From AC-49 sp963766605 (GTDB lineage Bacteria; Actinomycetota; Thermoleophilia; Solirubrobacterales; Solirubrobacteraceae): DNA of 64,000 nt. The notes under the pieces are model-generated. The model saw only the letters and a program-made list of their open reading frames with translations. It had not been told where the DNA came from and searched no databases. The position numbers and the translations under genes were made by a program. The first letter of the stretch is position 1; the number at the start of each line of letters is the position of its first letter. Where the stretch lies: NCBI GenBank assembly GCA_963766605.1, contig CAVYAT010000005.1, positions 434,001 to 498,000 of the forward strand. The letters run 5' to 3'. Below are positions 1-9,237 of this stretch, one piece after another.

Positions 1-388
1 AGCGGAGGCGTTCGACGCCGACGGCTTCTTTCGCACCGGCGACATCGGAGAGCTGTCGGCCGACGGGTACGTCACGATCGTCGGCCGGGCCAAGGAGCTG
101 ATCATCACCGGCGGCTACAACGTCTATCCGCGCGAGGTCGAGGACGTCCTGCGCGCCCATCCCTCGGTGAGCGACGTCGCGATCGTCGGCACGCCGTCGG
201 CCGAGTGGGGCGAGACGGTCACCGCGTACGTCGAGACCGACGACGCCGACTTCGACCCCGACGCCCTGCTCGCCTACGCGTCAGACCAGCTCGTGGGCTA
301 CAAGCGCCCCCGGCTCATCCACCGCATCGACGCGCTGCCGCGCAACCGCCTGGGCAAGGTCCTGCGCCACGAGTTGAAACCAGACTAG
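1..388 (+). CDS. AMP-dependent acyl-CoA synthetase/ligase, C-terminal part (5' end outside window)
   Basis: This is the last ~128 residues of an ANL-superfamily adenylating enzyme, which activates a carboxylic acid as acyl-AMP and then usually forms the CoA thioester. The reading frame is open from base 2. The visible part is the C-terminal lid domain: the FRTGDIGEL and GRAKELIITGGYNVYPREVE motifs (hinge and A8 region) and the PRNRLGKVLRHEL end with the catalytic A10 lysine. The TGGYNVYP form is typical of medium/long-chain acyl-CoA or malonyl-CoA-type ligases. Substrate cannot be told because the acyl pocket is upstream of the window. Its TAG stop overlaps the convergent ilvN stop within a shared CTAG. 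Confidence 0.9.
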   Translation, partial: AEAFDADGFFRTGDIGELSADGYVTIVGRAKELIITGGYNVYPREVEDVLRAHPSVSDVAIVGTPSAEWGETVTAYVETDDADFDPDALLAYASDQLVGYKRPRLIHRIDALPRNRLGKVLRHELKPD

Positions 389-942
389 GTCTCGCCGCGA
401 CCGCGTGAGATCGCGATCTCGCCGGTGCGCATCATCTCGATCAGCCCGAACGGGCGGACCATGCGCTCAAACGCCTCGATCTTGTCGGTCGTACCCGTGA
501 CCTCGACGATCACCGAGCGCTTGGTCACGTCGACGACCTTGCCGCGGAAGATCTCGCAGATCTGCATGATCTCGGCTCGCTGCGAACCGTCGGCGGTGAC
601 CTTGAACAGCGCCAGCTCGCGCGAGACGGTGTCGGTCGGGTCGAGGTCGCGGATCTTCAGGACGTTGATCAGCTTGTGCAGCTGTTTGGTGACCTGATCG
701 ATCGGGTGCAGCGCGCCGTCGACGGTCAGCGTCACCCGGGAGGTGTGGTCGTTGTCGGTCGGGCCGACGGTCAGCGTGTCGATGTTGAACCCGCGTCGCG
801 CGAACAGGCCGGCGATCCGGGTCAGGACGCCGGGCTTGTTCTCGACAAGGATCGAGAGGACGTGCTTGCGGCCGGTGCGCAGGCGACCGGCGGCCTCCAG
901 GTCCTCGAGCGACAGCAGTTCCTTGGTTCCTGGCTCACCCAT
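385..942 (-). CDS. ilvN: acetolactate synthase small (regulatory) subunit
   Basis: Regulatory subunit of acetohydroxyacid synthase, the first common enzyme of branched-chain amino acid synthesis. It activates IlvB and confers valine feedback inhibition. The protein (185 aa from this start) has an N-terminal ACT domain (LSILVENKPGVLTRIAGLFARRGFNID) followed by the second ALS_ss C-terminal domain (ALFKVTADGSQRAEI...). I chose the ATG at 942 because a GAGGGAG Shine-Dalgarno lies 6 nt upstream. An alternative ATG at 957 would give 190 aa and a 4-bp ATGA overlap with the ilvB stop. Either way it is translationally coupled to ilvB. No ilvC follows: the next gene downstream is convergent. Confidence 0.95.
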   Translation of the reverse strand: MGEPGTKELLSLEDLEAAGRLRTGRKHVLSILVENKPGVLTRIAGLFARRGFNIDTLTVGPTDNDHTSRVTLTVDGALHPIDQVTKQLHKLINVLKIRDLDPTDTVSRELALFKVTADGSQRAEIMQICEIFRGKVVDVTKRSVIVEVTGTTDKIEAFERMVRPFGLIEMMRTGEIAISRGRGET

Positions 943-953
943 CGTCGGCTCCC

Positions 954-2630
954 TCATCCCACCATGTCGCGGGCCGGCTGGCCGGGCGCGATCATCGGGT
1001 AGACGTTCTCTTCGCGGGTGACGCGCACGTCGACCATCACCGGGCCGGGCGTCGCGATCGCCTCCTTGAGGTCGTCGACAAGGGTCGTCTTGTCGTCGAG
1101 CCGCAGGCCGGTTGCCCCGTGGGCGTCGGCGAGCTTGACGAAATCGGGGAACTGGCCCATATCGACCTGGCTGTAGCGCTTGTCCCAGAACAGCTCCTGC
1201 CACTGGCGGACCATGCCCAGGTAGCCGTTGTTGGCGATGATGACCTTGATGTCGATGCCCTCCTGGGCGCACGTCGACAGCTCCTGCATGTTCATCTGCA
1301 CCGAGCCGTCGCCGGCCAGGCAGATGACGGTGTCGTCAGGGCAGCCGACCTTCGCGCCCATCGCCGCCGGCAGGCCGAAGCCCATGGTTCCCAGGCCGCC
1401 GGACTGCAGCCACCGGCGCGGGCGGTCGAAGTGGTAGTACTGCGCCGCCCACATCTGGTGCTGGCCGATGTCGGTCGAGACGATCGCGTCGCCGCCGGTC
1501 GCCTCGTAGATCGCCTGGACGAGCCGCTGGGGCTTGATCTCGGTGCCCGTGCTGTCGTCGTAGTGCAGCGGGTGCTTCTGCTGCCAGCCGTTGATCCGCG
1601 TCCACCACTCCTCCAGCCGCGCCCGATCGGTGTCCAGCGCCCGGTACTCGACGATCAGCTTCGTGAGGACGTTCTTGGCGTCACCGACGATCGGGATGTG
1701 GGCTGGGACGTTCTTGGAGATCTCGGCCGGGTCGATGTCGATGTGGATGAACTTCGCCCGCGGCGCGAACTCGCTCAGCTTGCCGGTGATCCGGTCGTCG
1801 AAGCGCGCGCCGATCGCGCAGATCAGATCGGCCTCGTCCATCGCGTAGTTGGCGGTGCGCGTGCCGTGCATGCCGAGCATGCCCAGCCACTGGTCGTGCG
1901 GCGCCGGGAAGGCGCCGAGGCCCATCAACGTGCACGTGACGGGGAACCGGTCGGACGTCGCGAACTCGGTCAGCTCCCTGGCGGCGTTGGCGTTGATGAC
2001 GCCGCCGCCGACGTAGAGCACGGGCCGGCGCGACGCGGCGAGCGCCTTGGCCGCCTGGCGGATCTGCTTGGTGTTGCCGTCGGTCGTCGGCTGGTAGCCC
2101 GGCAGGCGGATGTCGGTGACCGGCTCGTACGGGATGTCGGCCCGCGACAGGTCGGTCGGGATGTCGATGACCACCGGGCCCGGACGGCCGGTGCGCGCCA
2201 GGTGGAACGCCTCGTGGATCGCGCGCGGGATCTCCAGCGGGTGCTGGATCATGAACGAGTGCTTGGACACCGGCATCGTGATGCCGATCACGTCGGTCTC
2301 CTGGAAGCCGTCGGTCCCGAGCAGATCGGTGCGCACCTGGCCGGTGACGAACACCGTCGGCACCGAGTCCATCATCGCGTCGACGATCGGGGTGACGACA
2401 TTCGTCGCTCCGGGGCCGGAGGTGGCAAAGCAGACGCCGACCTTGCCGGTCGCCTTGGCGTAGCCCGCGGCGGCGTGACCGCCACCGGCCTCGTGGCGCA
2501 CGAGCACGTGGCGGATGCCCCCGTCGACGAGCGCGTCGTAGGTCGGGAGGTTGGCACCGCCGGGCAGGCCGAATACGACGTCCACACCCTCCGCCTTCAG
2601 GCATTCGATGACCGCATCGACAGCACGCAT
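954..2630 (-). CDS. ilvB: acetolactate synthase large (catalytic) subunit
   Basis: Catalytic TPP/FAD enzyme condensing two pyruvates to 2-acetolactate, or pyruvate plus 2-ketobutyrate. It is 558 aa, close to the family norm of 550-600. Visible domains are the N-terminal Pyr domain with FGLPGG and the catalytic Glu in RHEAGGGHAA, the central FAD-associated domain (GLGAFPAPHDQWLGMLGMHG), and the C-terminal PP domain with the TPP motif GDGSVQMNMQELST...IANN. The start ATG at 2630 is fixed by AGAGGAGG 6 nt upstream. Codon TTG six bases earlier is an unlikely start. The stop overlaps the region of the ilvN start. Confidence 0.97.
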   Translation of the reverse strand: MRAVDAVIECLKAEGVDVVFGLPGGANLPTYDALVDGGIRHVLVRHEAGGGHAAAGYAKATGKVGVCFATSGPGATNVVTPIVDAMMDSVPTVFVTGQVRTDLLGTDGFQETDVIGITMPVSKHSFMIQHPLEIPRAIHEAFHLARTGRPGPVVIDIPTDLSRADIPYEPVTDIRLPGYQPTTDGNTKQIRQAAKALAASRRPVLYVGGGVINANAARELTEFATSDRFPVTCTLMGLGAFPAPHDQWLGMLGMHGTRTANYAMDEADLICAIGARFDDRITGKLSEFAPRAKFIHIDIDPAEISKNVPAHIPIVGDAKNVLTKLIVEYRALDTDRARLEEWWTRINGWQQKHPLHYDDSTGTEIKPQRLVQAIYEATGGDAIVSTDIGQHQMWAAQYYHFDRPRRWLQSGGLGTMGFGLPAAMGAKVGCPDDTVICLAGDGSVQMNMQELSTCAQEGIDIKVIIANNGYLGMVRQWQELFWDKRYSQVDMGQFPDFVKLADAHGATGLRLDDKTTLVDDLKEAIATPGPVMVDVRVTREENVYPMIAPGQPARDMVG

Positions 2631-2668
2631 GTGCAACCTCCTCTCAGGGTTTCTCGGAAATAGCGCAC

Positions 2669-2685
2669 GGCCGCTGTCCGCGGCC
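2669..2685 (-). terminator. GC hairpin in the ilvB 5' region
   Basis: Perfect 6-bp inverted repeat GGCCGC / GCGGCC with a 5-nt loop, lying between the stop of the upstream zinc-ribbon gene and ilvB. There is no T-tract. It could be a weak terminator or a structural element in the ilvB leader. No branched-chain-rich leader peptide was seen. Confidence 0.3.
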
Positions 2686-2708
2686 GCGGAGAGCGATGGT
2701 AGCGCTGC

Positions 2709-2984
2709 TCACCCAGCGGGGCGAGTGCTCAGGCGTTCTTCGGTGTACTCGAGCTCCATCCCGCACCGCATGCACATCGCGGCATAAAGCTTGCACCGCG
2801 CGCCGCAGCGCGGGCAGGGGCGTTCGGGCTCGTCGGCCTCGTTGCGATAGCAGTAGGCGGTGACCAGGCCGATCACCGGCACGGCGGCCGAGATCACGAA
2901 CCAGATGAAGAACGAGCTGCCCTTGTTCCGCGCGACCAGCCCACCGGCGAGGCCGAACAGCAGCGCGATCACGACATAGAACAT
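2709..2984 (-). CDS. small membrane protein with C-terminal zinc ribbon
   Basis: A 91-aa protein of unknown function. The N-terminal half has two hydrophobic segments (about residues 1-18 and 27-45). The C-terminal half has a zinc-ribbon pattern CPRCGARC...CMRCG with two CxxC knuckles, placed in the cytoplasm or at the membrane face. Such TM plus zinc-ribbon proteins are common unnamed small proteins in actinobacteria. It lies between ilvB (80 bp downstream) and the next gene, whose end is only 3 bp away. I cannot assign a function. Confidence 0.8.
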   Translation of the reverse strand: MFYVVIALLFGLAGGLVARNKGSSFFIWFVISAAVPVIGLVTAYCYRNEADEPERPCPRCGARCKLYAAMCMRCGMELEYTEERLSTRPAG

Positions 2985-2987
2985 GGC

Positions 2988-3170
2988 TCAGAACAGCACG
3001 TTGATCGCCCAGATGACGGCGATCACGGCGACGACGATGAGCAGGAAGCCGCCGATCGCGGTGAGCAGGCCGAGCACCACGTGGAACAGCACGTACGCGG
3101 CCACGGCGAGCACGACGCCCGCGATGATCTTGCTCTTGAGCGACGAACCGGTCTTCTCGTCGGTTTCCAT
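2988..3170 (-). CDS. small membrane protein
   Basis: A 60-aa protein with a short charged N-terminus (METDEKTGSSLKSK) and two closely spaced hydrophobic helices separated by LGLLTAIGG, so probably a helical hairpin in the membrane. It is followed 3 bp later by the zinc-ribbon membrane protein and is probably co-transcribed with it. Function unknown. Confidence 0.75.
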   Translation of the reverse strand: METDEKTGSSLKSKIIAGVVLAVAAYVLFHVVLGLLTAIGGFLLIVVAVIAVIWAINVLF

Positions 3171-3212
3171 ACCGCCGATTCTACTCCCGCCGCGCCGGCG
3201 GGCCGACCGGTC

Positions 3213-3359
3213 TCAGCGGCGCTTGGCGGGCGCGGCGCGGTTACCGCCGAGCGAAACGACCGCGAGGCGGTAGCGACGGATCTTCGCCTCGCGGCCCGTG
3301 GCACGGGCGGGCGTGTCGCGGATCAGCAGTACGCGATTGACGGCGGCTGCGTTGCTCAT
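3213..3359 (-). CDS. possible small basic protein
   Basis: A possible 48-aa product starting MSNAAAVNRVLLIRD and ending in a basic Ala/Arg/Lys tail. It sits in the otherwise empty space between gatB and the small membrane protein. No clear Shine-Dalgarno is seen and no family is recognised. A longer version could start at 3434. It may not be a gene. Confidence 0.3.
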   Translation of the reverse strand: MSNAAAVNRVLLIRDTPARATGREAKIRRYRLAVVSLGGNRAAPAKRR

Positions 3360-3462
3360 GACGAGCATGATGGGCCACGGGGGCGCATTCCCCATTGGCC
3401 CGATGTCCAAATCTGCGGTTGCCGACCCGGCCACGTGGTCCGGATCGCCCGAGCTGCGAGCG

Positions 3463-4892
<1,430 letters not shown>

Positions 4893-4896
<4 letters not shown>

Positions 4897-6311
4897 GTGA
4901 ACGCCCTCGTCGAGTCGAAGCCGATCGCCTGCTCGAGCGCGTACGCCGCCTCCAGCAGGCGGTTCTCGCCGAACGCCGGGGCGGCGAGCTGAAAGCCGAC
5001 CGGCAGTCCGTCGGCGAGCCCGCACGGGATCGAGATCGCCGGCAGCCCGGCCAGCGAGACCGGGACCGTGAAGTAGTCGTTGAGGTACATGGCCAGCGGG
5101 TCGGCGGTCTTGGCGCCGAGGGCAAAGGCGACGCCGGGGCTCGTCGGCGTGATGACGAGGTCGCACTGCCCGAACGCCGTACGGAAGTCGTCAGCGATCT
5201 TCGTACGGACCTTCTGCGCGCGGCCGTAGTAGGCGTCGTAGTAGCCCGACGAGAGCGCGTAGGTGCCGATCAGGATGCGGCGCTTGACCTCGGGCCCGAA
5301 ACCGTCGTGGCGGGTGTGCGTGTACATGCCCAGCAGGTCGTCGGCGTCGGTGCGCAGCCCGTAGCGCACGCCGTCGAAGCGCGCGAGATTCGAGGACGCC
5401 TCGGCCGGGGCGAGCACGTAGTAGGCGCTGAGGCCGTAGTCGGCGTGCGGCAGCGAGACGCGTTCGATCGTCGCCCCGAGGCTGAACGCGAGCTCGACCG
5501 TCGCCTCGAAGCGCTGCATCACGCCCTGCTCGACGCCCTCGCCCGTCAACTCCTGCGGGACACCGAGGCGCACGCCCTCGAGGCTCTGGGCGCTGGGCAG
5601 CACGATCGGCTCGGGGTGACCGACCGACGTCGCGTCGCACGGGTCGGCGCCGACCATATGCGACAGCAGCAGCGCGGCGTCGGTGACATCGCGGGCCAGC
5701 GGGCCGGCCTGATCCAGCGACGAGGCGAACGCGATCATCCCGTAGCGCGAGCACGTGCCGTACGTCGGCTTGAGCCCGACGATCCCGCACAACGCGGCCG
5801 GCTGGCGGATCGATCCGCCGGTGTCGGTGCCCAGCGCCCACGGCGCGATCCCGGCGGCGACCGCAGCCGCACTGCCGCCGCTCGATCCGCCCGGGACACG
5901 GCTGCGGTCCCAGGGGTTGAGCACCGGCCCGAAGGCGCAGTTCTCGGTCGACGAGCCCATCGCGAACTCGTCCTGGTTGGTCTTGCCCAGCAGCGGTGCG
6001 CCGGCGGCCGTGAGCTTCGACACGACGGTGGCGGTGTAGGGCGGGCGGTAACCCTCGAGGATCTTCGAGCCCGACTGGCTCGGGACGCCCTCGGTGCAGA
6101 ACAGGTCCTTGACGCCGAGCGGGACGCCGCCCAGCGGCCCCGCGACATGCTCGGCCGGCGCGGCATCGGCGACCCATGTGTAGGCGTTGAGGTCGTCGGC
6201 CGCGGCACGCGCGCGGTAGGCCTCGAACAGCTCTGCGGGGTCGACGTCGCCGGACGCGACACGCTGCGCCGCCTGCGCGGCCGACAGGGCGATCAGCTCG
6301 TCCACGGTCAC
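4893..6311 (-). CDS. gatA: Asp-tRNA(Asn)/Glu-tRNA(Gln) amidotransferase subunit A
   Basis: Glutaminase subunit of GatCAB that releases ammonia for transamidation. It is 472 aa with the amidase-signature Ser-cisSer-Lys triad: Lys in GVKDLF near residue 68, and both serines in PGGSSGGSAAAVAAG followed by GTDTGGSIRQPAAL around residues 140-180. It overlaps gatC (upstream) and gatB (downstream) by 4 bp each (ATGA), giving the order gatC-gatA-gatB. Confidence 0.97.
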
Positions 6312-6595
6312 CCGGCCTGCGGGCTGGGAACGCGGAAGCCGTCGTCGGCGACGTCCGGCGCCTGGCCGAGCGCAACGTCGCGCGGCAGCGACGGGCGCAC
6401 GACGTCGGGTCGCAGCGCCCCCGACACGTCGACGACATGCGTCGTCGGCTCAACATCGTCGAGGTCGAGCTCGTCGATCTTCTCGATGTGGGCGAGCACG
6501 CCCGACAGCTCGGTGACCATTCGGTCGACCTCATCGTCGGTGAGCTGCAGGCGCGCGAGCCGCGCCACGTGAAGGACCTGCTGTGAATCGATCAT
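6308..6595 (-). CDS. gatC: Asp-tRNA(Asn)/Glu-tRNA(Gln) amidotransferase subunit C
   Basis: Small scaffold subunit wrapping GatA and GatB. It is 95 aa from ATG 6595 (MIDSQQVLHVARLARLQL). The VARLARL and the DELDLDDVEPTTHV segment are the family core, and the end (RVPSPQAG) matches the usual F-x-VP-x2 tail. An alternative start 7 codons upstream (MPIIGRR) is less family-like. No strong Shine-Dalgarno is visible. First gene of the gatCAB operon. Confidence 0.93.
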   Translation of the reverse strand: MIDSQQVLHVARLARLQLTDDEVDRMVTELSGVLAHIEKIDELDLDDVEPTTHVVDVSGALRPDVVRPSLPRDVALGQAPDVADDGFRVPSPQAG

Positions 6596-6634
6596 GCGGC
6601 GGCCGATGATAGGCACCGGCCGCCGCGAGGGTTG

Positions 6635-7420
6635 CTAGGCGCCCTGCGGGGGCTGCCCTCCACCCGGAGGACCGGGCGGCGGCGGCGGCACCGGCGGGAC
6701 CGGCGGCGGCGCGGCCTGCGGTGGCGGCGCGGCGGGCGGCGGGGGTGCAGCAGGCGGCGGGGCCGCGGCCGGGGGCGGCGCGGCCGCGGGCGGCGGCGGC
6801 GCAGCAGCAGCCGGCGGAGGCGCGGCAGCCGGCGGAGGCGCGGCAGCCGGCGGAGGCGGAGCAGCGGACGGCGGCGGCGCGGCTGCAGCGGGCTCCGCCT
6901 GCGGCTGGGTCGGCGTGGCCGCGGCTGCGCCACCGCCACCGCCGTCGCGGTTGGCCATCCCCCTTGCCTGGGCCACCAGCGGGCCGAACGAGCCCTCGGC
7001 CATGGCCACACGGACCCACGCGGCAGCGAGAACAATGCCGAGGATCAGACCGATCCAGGCGCCGATGTCGGCGCTGATCCCGCCCGGGCCAGGGTGATCG
7101 ATGATGACGTTCCAGACCAGGAGCACTGCGACGAACACCGACCAACCGGTCGCGATCGCGTTGAGCGGGAGCGGGACACGGTCCTCCTGGTTGGACGCAC
7201 GCAAGTAGAGGGTGCCCAACGTGAGGATCAACGCGATCACGCACCAGATGTCGAGCGTCGAGAAGACCTGCCAGCCCGACGCGTCGGTCTGGATCCCGGC
7301 CGGCACGCTGATGCCCGCCGGAATGTCGACGCCGAACCAGTCGAGGAAAAGGCTGAGGACCAGCAGAATCGACGCGCCCCCCGCGACCTTCTCTTCGACG
7401 CCCAAGCGATTGATGTCCAT
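6635..7420 (-). CDS. membrane protein with Pro/Ala-rich C-terminal tail
   Basis: A 261-aa membrane protein of unknown function with about four hydrophobic segments in residues 15-155, the second and third joined by TLGTLYLRASNQEDRV. From about residue 165 it becomes a low-complexity cytoplasmic or cell-wall tail of Pro and Ala blocks (repeats of the type PPPAAAPPP) ending PPGPPGGGQPPQGA. The start at 7420 is set by GGGGGAG 5 nt upstream. It resembles other actinobacterial proteins with a small TM domain and a proline-rich tail. No enzymatic motif seen. Confidence 0.85.
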   Translation of the reverse strand: MDINRLGVEEKVAGGASILLVLSLFLDWFGVDIPAGISVPAGIQTDASGWQVFSTLDIWCVIALILTLGTLYLRASNQEDRVPLPLNAIATGWSVFVAVLLVWNVIIDHPGPGGISADIGAWIGLILGIVLAAAWVRVAMAEGSFGPLVAQARGMANRDGGGGGAAAATPTQPQAEPAAAAPPPSAAPPPPAAAPPPAAAPPPAAAAPPPPAAAPPPAAAPPPAAPPPPAAPPPQAAPPPVPPVPPPPPGPPGGGQPPQGA

Positions 7421-7467
7421 GTGTCTCCCCCGAGAGTCGGGAATCGTGTGCGCGGCGAGCCTACACC

Positions 7468-7896
7468 TCACTCCGGCGGCGCAGGGCGCGCCGGAGGTGG
7501 CGTATAGGCGCTCGTTGCGGCATCGGTGCGCTCGTCGCCCATCGAACGCCAGCAGGCGACCGTCAGCAGGACCGCCGCGGCGCCGACGACCCAGCGCCCA
7601 TAGCAGCCCTCGGTCGCGCCGATCGCCTCGATCACGGTGACGATCGCGGCCACGGCGGCGGCCACCGTGGCACCGGTCACGGTCACGATCTGCACGGCGA
7701 CCTCGCGACTGCGCGCGATCGTCAGCCACGTCGCCGCCCCGCCGGCGATCGCCAGGGCGACGATGACATCGCCGGCCCAACCGACCGCCGCCCAGCCGCT
7801 TGCACGGTCGGCGCCCTCAAACGGCAGGAACATCGCGACGGCAAGCGCGACCGCCAGCACCCCCGCGGCCCAATCGGCCGGCCGCAGTCGCGCCAT
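7468..7896 (-). CDS. small multi-pass membrane protein
   Basis: A 142-aa protein with four predicted transmembrane helices (about residues 10-25, 40-60, 70-95, 105-120) and a short Pro-rich C-terminus (YTPPPARPAPPE). It starts 2 bp after the folD stop and is followed by another four-TM protein with a Pro-rich tail, to which it may be distantly related. The topology and overall plan are similar. No known family recognised. Confidence 0.8.
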   Translation of the reverse strand: MARLRPADWAAGVLAVALAVAMFLPFEGADRASGWAAVGWAGDVIVALAIAGGAATWLTIARSREVAVQIVTVTGATVAAAVAAIVTVIEAIGATEGCYGRWVVGAAAVLLTVACWRSMGDERTDAATSAYTPPPARPAPPE

Positions 7897-7898
7897 CG

Positions 7899-8759
7899 TC
7901 AGGCCAGGGTCACGGCGGCGTTCGTGGCCGCGGTCATCGTGTTGAGCAGCAGGCACGCGACGGTCATCGGCCCGACGCCGCCCGGAACCGGCGTGATGGC
8001 CGACGCGACCGCAGCCACCTCGTCGAAGCAGACGTCACCGCGCAGGCCCGCGTCGGTGCGGTTCTGGCCGACATCGATCACCACCGCCCCGGGCTTGACC
8101 CAATCGCCGCGCACGAGCTCGGGCCGCCCCACCGCGACGATCAGCACGTCGGCCCGCCGGCAGACCGCGGGCAGGTCGTGGGTGCGCGAATGACAGATCG
8201 TCACCGTCGCGTTGGCCGCGAGCAGCAGCTGCGCCATCGGCTTTCCGAACAGGTTCGAGCGCCCGACGACGACGCACTCCGCGCCCTCGACCTGAGCCCC
8301 GGCATCCTCGAGCAGCAGCATCACCCCGGCCGGCGTGCACGAGCGCAGGCCCGGCATCCCCAGGGCCAGGCGTCCGGCGCTGGCGATCGTCAGGCCGTCG
8401 ACGTCCTTCGCCGCGTCGACGAGGTTCGTCATCTCGACCCCGTCGAGATGGTCGGGCAGCGGCAGCTGGCACAGGATCCCGCTGACTGTGTCGTCGTTGT
8501 TGAGCTGGTCGATCAGCGCAACGAGCTCGTCGCGCGATGTGTCGGCCGGCAGGTCGTGTCGGAAGCCTGCGATGCCGACCTCCGCGCACGCCTTCTGCTT
8601 GCTGCCGACGTAGAGCGCCGACGCAGGGTCGTCGCCGACGAGGACCGTTGCCAGTCCTGGTGGGCGTCCGTGTTGTGAAACGAACTGCTCGACATCGCGG
8701 GCGACCTGCTCGCGCACGCGAGCCGCCACCGCTTTGCCGTCGATGATCTGGACCGTCAT
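7899..8759 (-). CDS. folD: bifunctional methylenetetrahydrofolate dehydrogenase/methenyltetrahydrofolate cyclohydrolase
   Basis: Interconverts 5,10-methylene-, 5,10-methenyl- and 10-formyl-THF with NADP in the cytosol, supplying one-carbon units for purines and fMet-tRNA. It is 286 aa, typical for FolD. Motifs seen are VGDDPASALYVGSKQKAC (the Y-x3-K catalytic pair), CQLPLPDHLD, the KDVDG loop, the Rossmann GRSNLFGKPMAQLL segment, and the C-terminal PVPGGVGPMTVACLL signature. The downstream membrane-protein gene starts 2 bp after its stop. Confidence 0.97.
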   Translation of the reverse strand: MTVQIIDGKAVAARVREQVARDVEQFVSQHGRPPGLATVLVGDDPASALYVGSKQKACAEVGIAGFRHDLPADTSRDELVALIDQLNNDDTVSGILCQLPLPDHLDGVEMTNLVDAAKDVDGLTIASAGRLALGMPGLRSCTPAGVMLLLEDAGAQVEGAECVVVGRSNLFGKPMAQLLLAANATVTICHSRTHDLPAVCRRADVLIVAVGRPELVRGDWVKPGAVVIDVGQNRTDAGLRGDVCFDEVAAVASAITPVPGGVGPMTVACLLLNTMTAATNAAVTLA

Positions 8760-8776
8760 GGGCGCAAGCCTAAGGG

Positions 8777-9220
8777 TCAGCCGGTCGACTTCCTGTGCGG
8801 GGCGGCGTGGATGACGATCTGGTGCTTGATGACGGTCCTGGAGCCGTTGCAGCCCGTGGGCCCGGTGGACTGGCACAGGAACAGCGTGTAGGTGCCCGGC
8901 GTGAGCTTGACGCGGGTCAGCAGCGACCCGTCCGACGAATAGCAGCCAAGGCTGGTCGGAACCTTCCCGGTGAGCTTGATGTCGCCCATGGACGCGCGCT
9001 TGGGTCCGGCCAGCTTGGCGGCGCAGATCGTCGCCTTGGACGGGTGCAGGTCGGCCAGCGACAGGGTGTAGGGGCCGGACGACACGAAGCCCGCGCTGAC
9101 CGTCACCGTTCCGCCGACGGTCGCCTGGGTGATCCCGCTGCTGATCGCCACGTCGGCCATCGCACCGGCCGCGAAGGCGCAGGCGCAGGGCACCGCGACG
9201 ACACCGGTCCGCCACCGCAT
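8777..9220 (-). CDS. secreted hypothetical protein, beta-rich
   Basis: A 147-aa protein with an N-terminal signal peptide (WRTGVVAVPCACAFAAGAMA). The remaining ~125 residues have a beta-sandwich-like pattern (VGGTVTVSAGFVSSGPYTLSL; LTPGTYTLFLCQ) and four cysteines in the mature part that could form two disulfides. It lies 17 bp upstream of folD and 17 bp downstream of the helicase gene. Family not recognised. Confidence 0.75.
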   Translation of the reverse strand: MRWRTGVVAVPCACAFAAGAMADVAISSGITQATVGGTVTVSAGFVSSGPYTLSLADLHPSKATICAAKLAGPKRASMGDIKLTGKVPTSLGCYSSDGSLLTRVKLTPGTYTLFLCQSTGPTGCNGSRTVIKHQIVIHAAPHRKSTG

Positions 9221-9237
9221 TGCAGGGATTTTACTGA

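Noticed and set aside
2640..2708. Attenuator with branched-chain leader peptide for ilvBN
   Set aside because: No short open frame rich in Leu, Val or Ile codons was found; only a modest GC hairpin is present.
6720..6900. Triplet-like GC repeat as a mobile or satellite repeat
   Set aside because: It is in frame within a membrane-protein gene and encodes a Pro/Ala low-complexity tail; no tandem unit is conserved enough to be a separate repeat.
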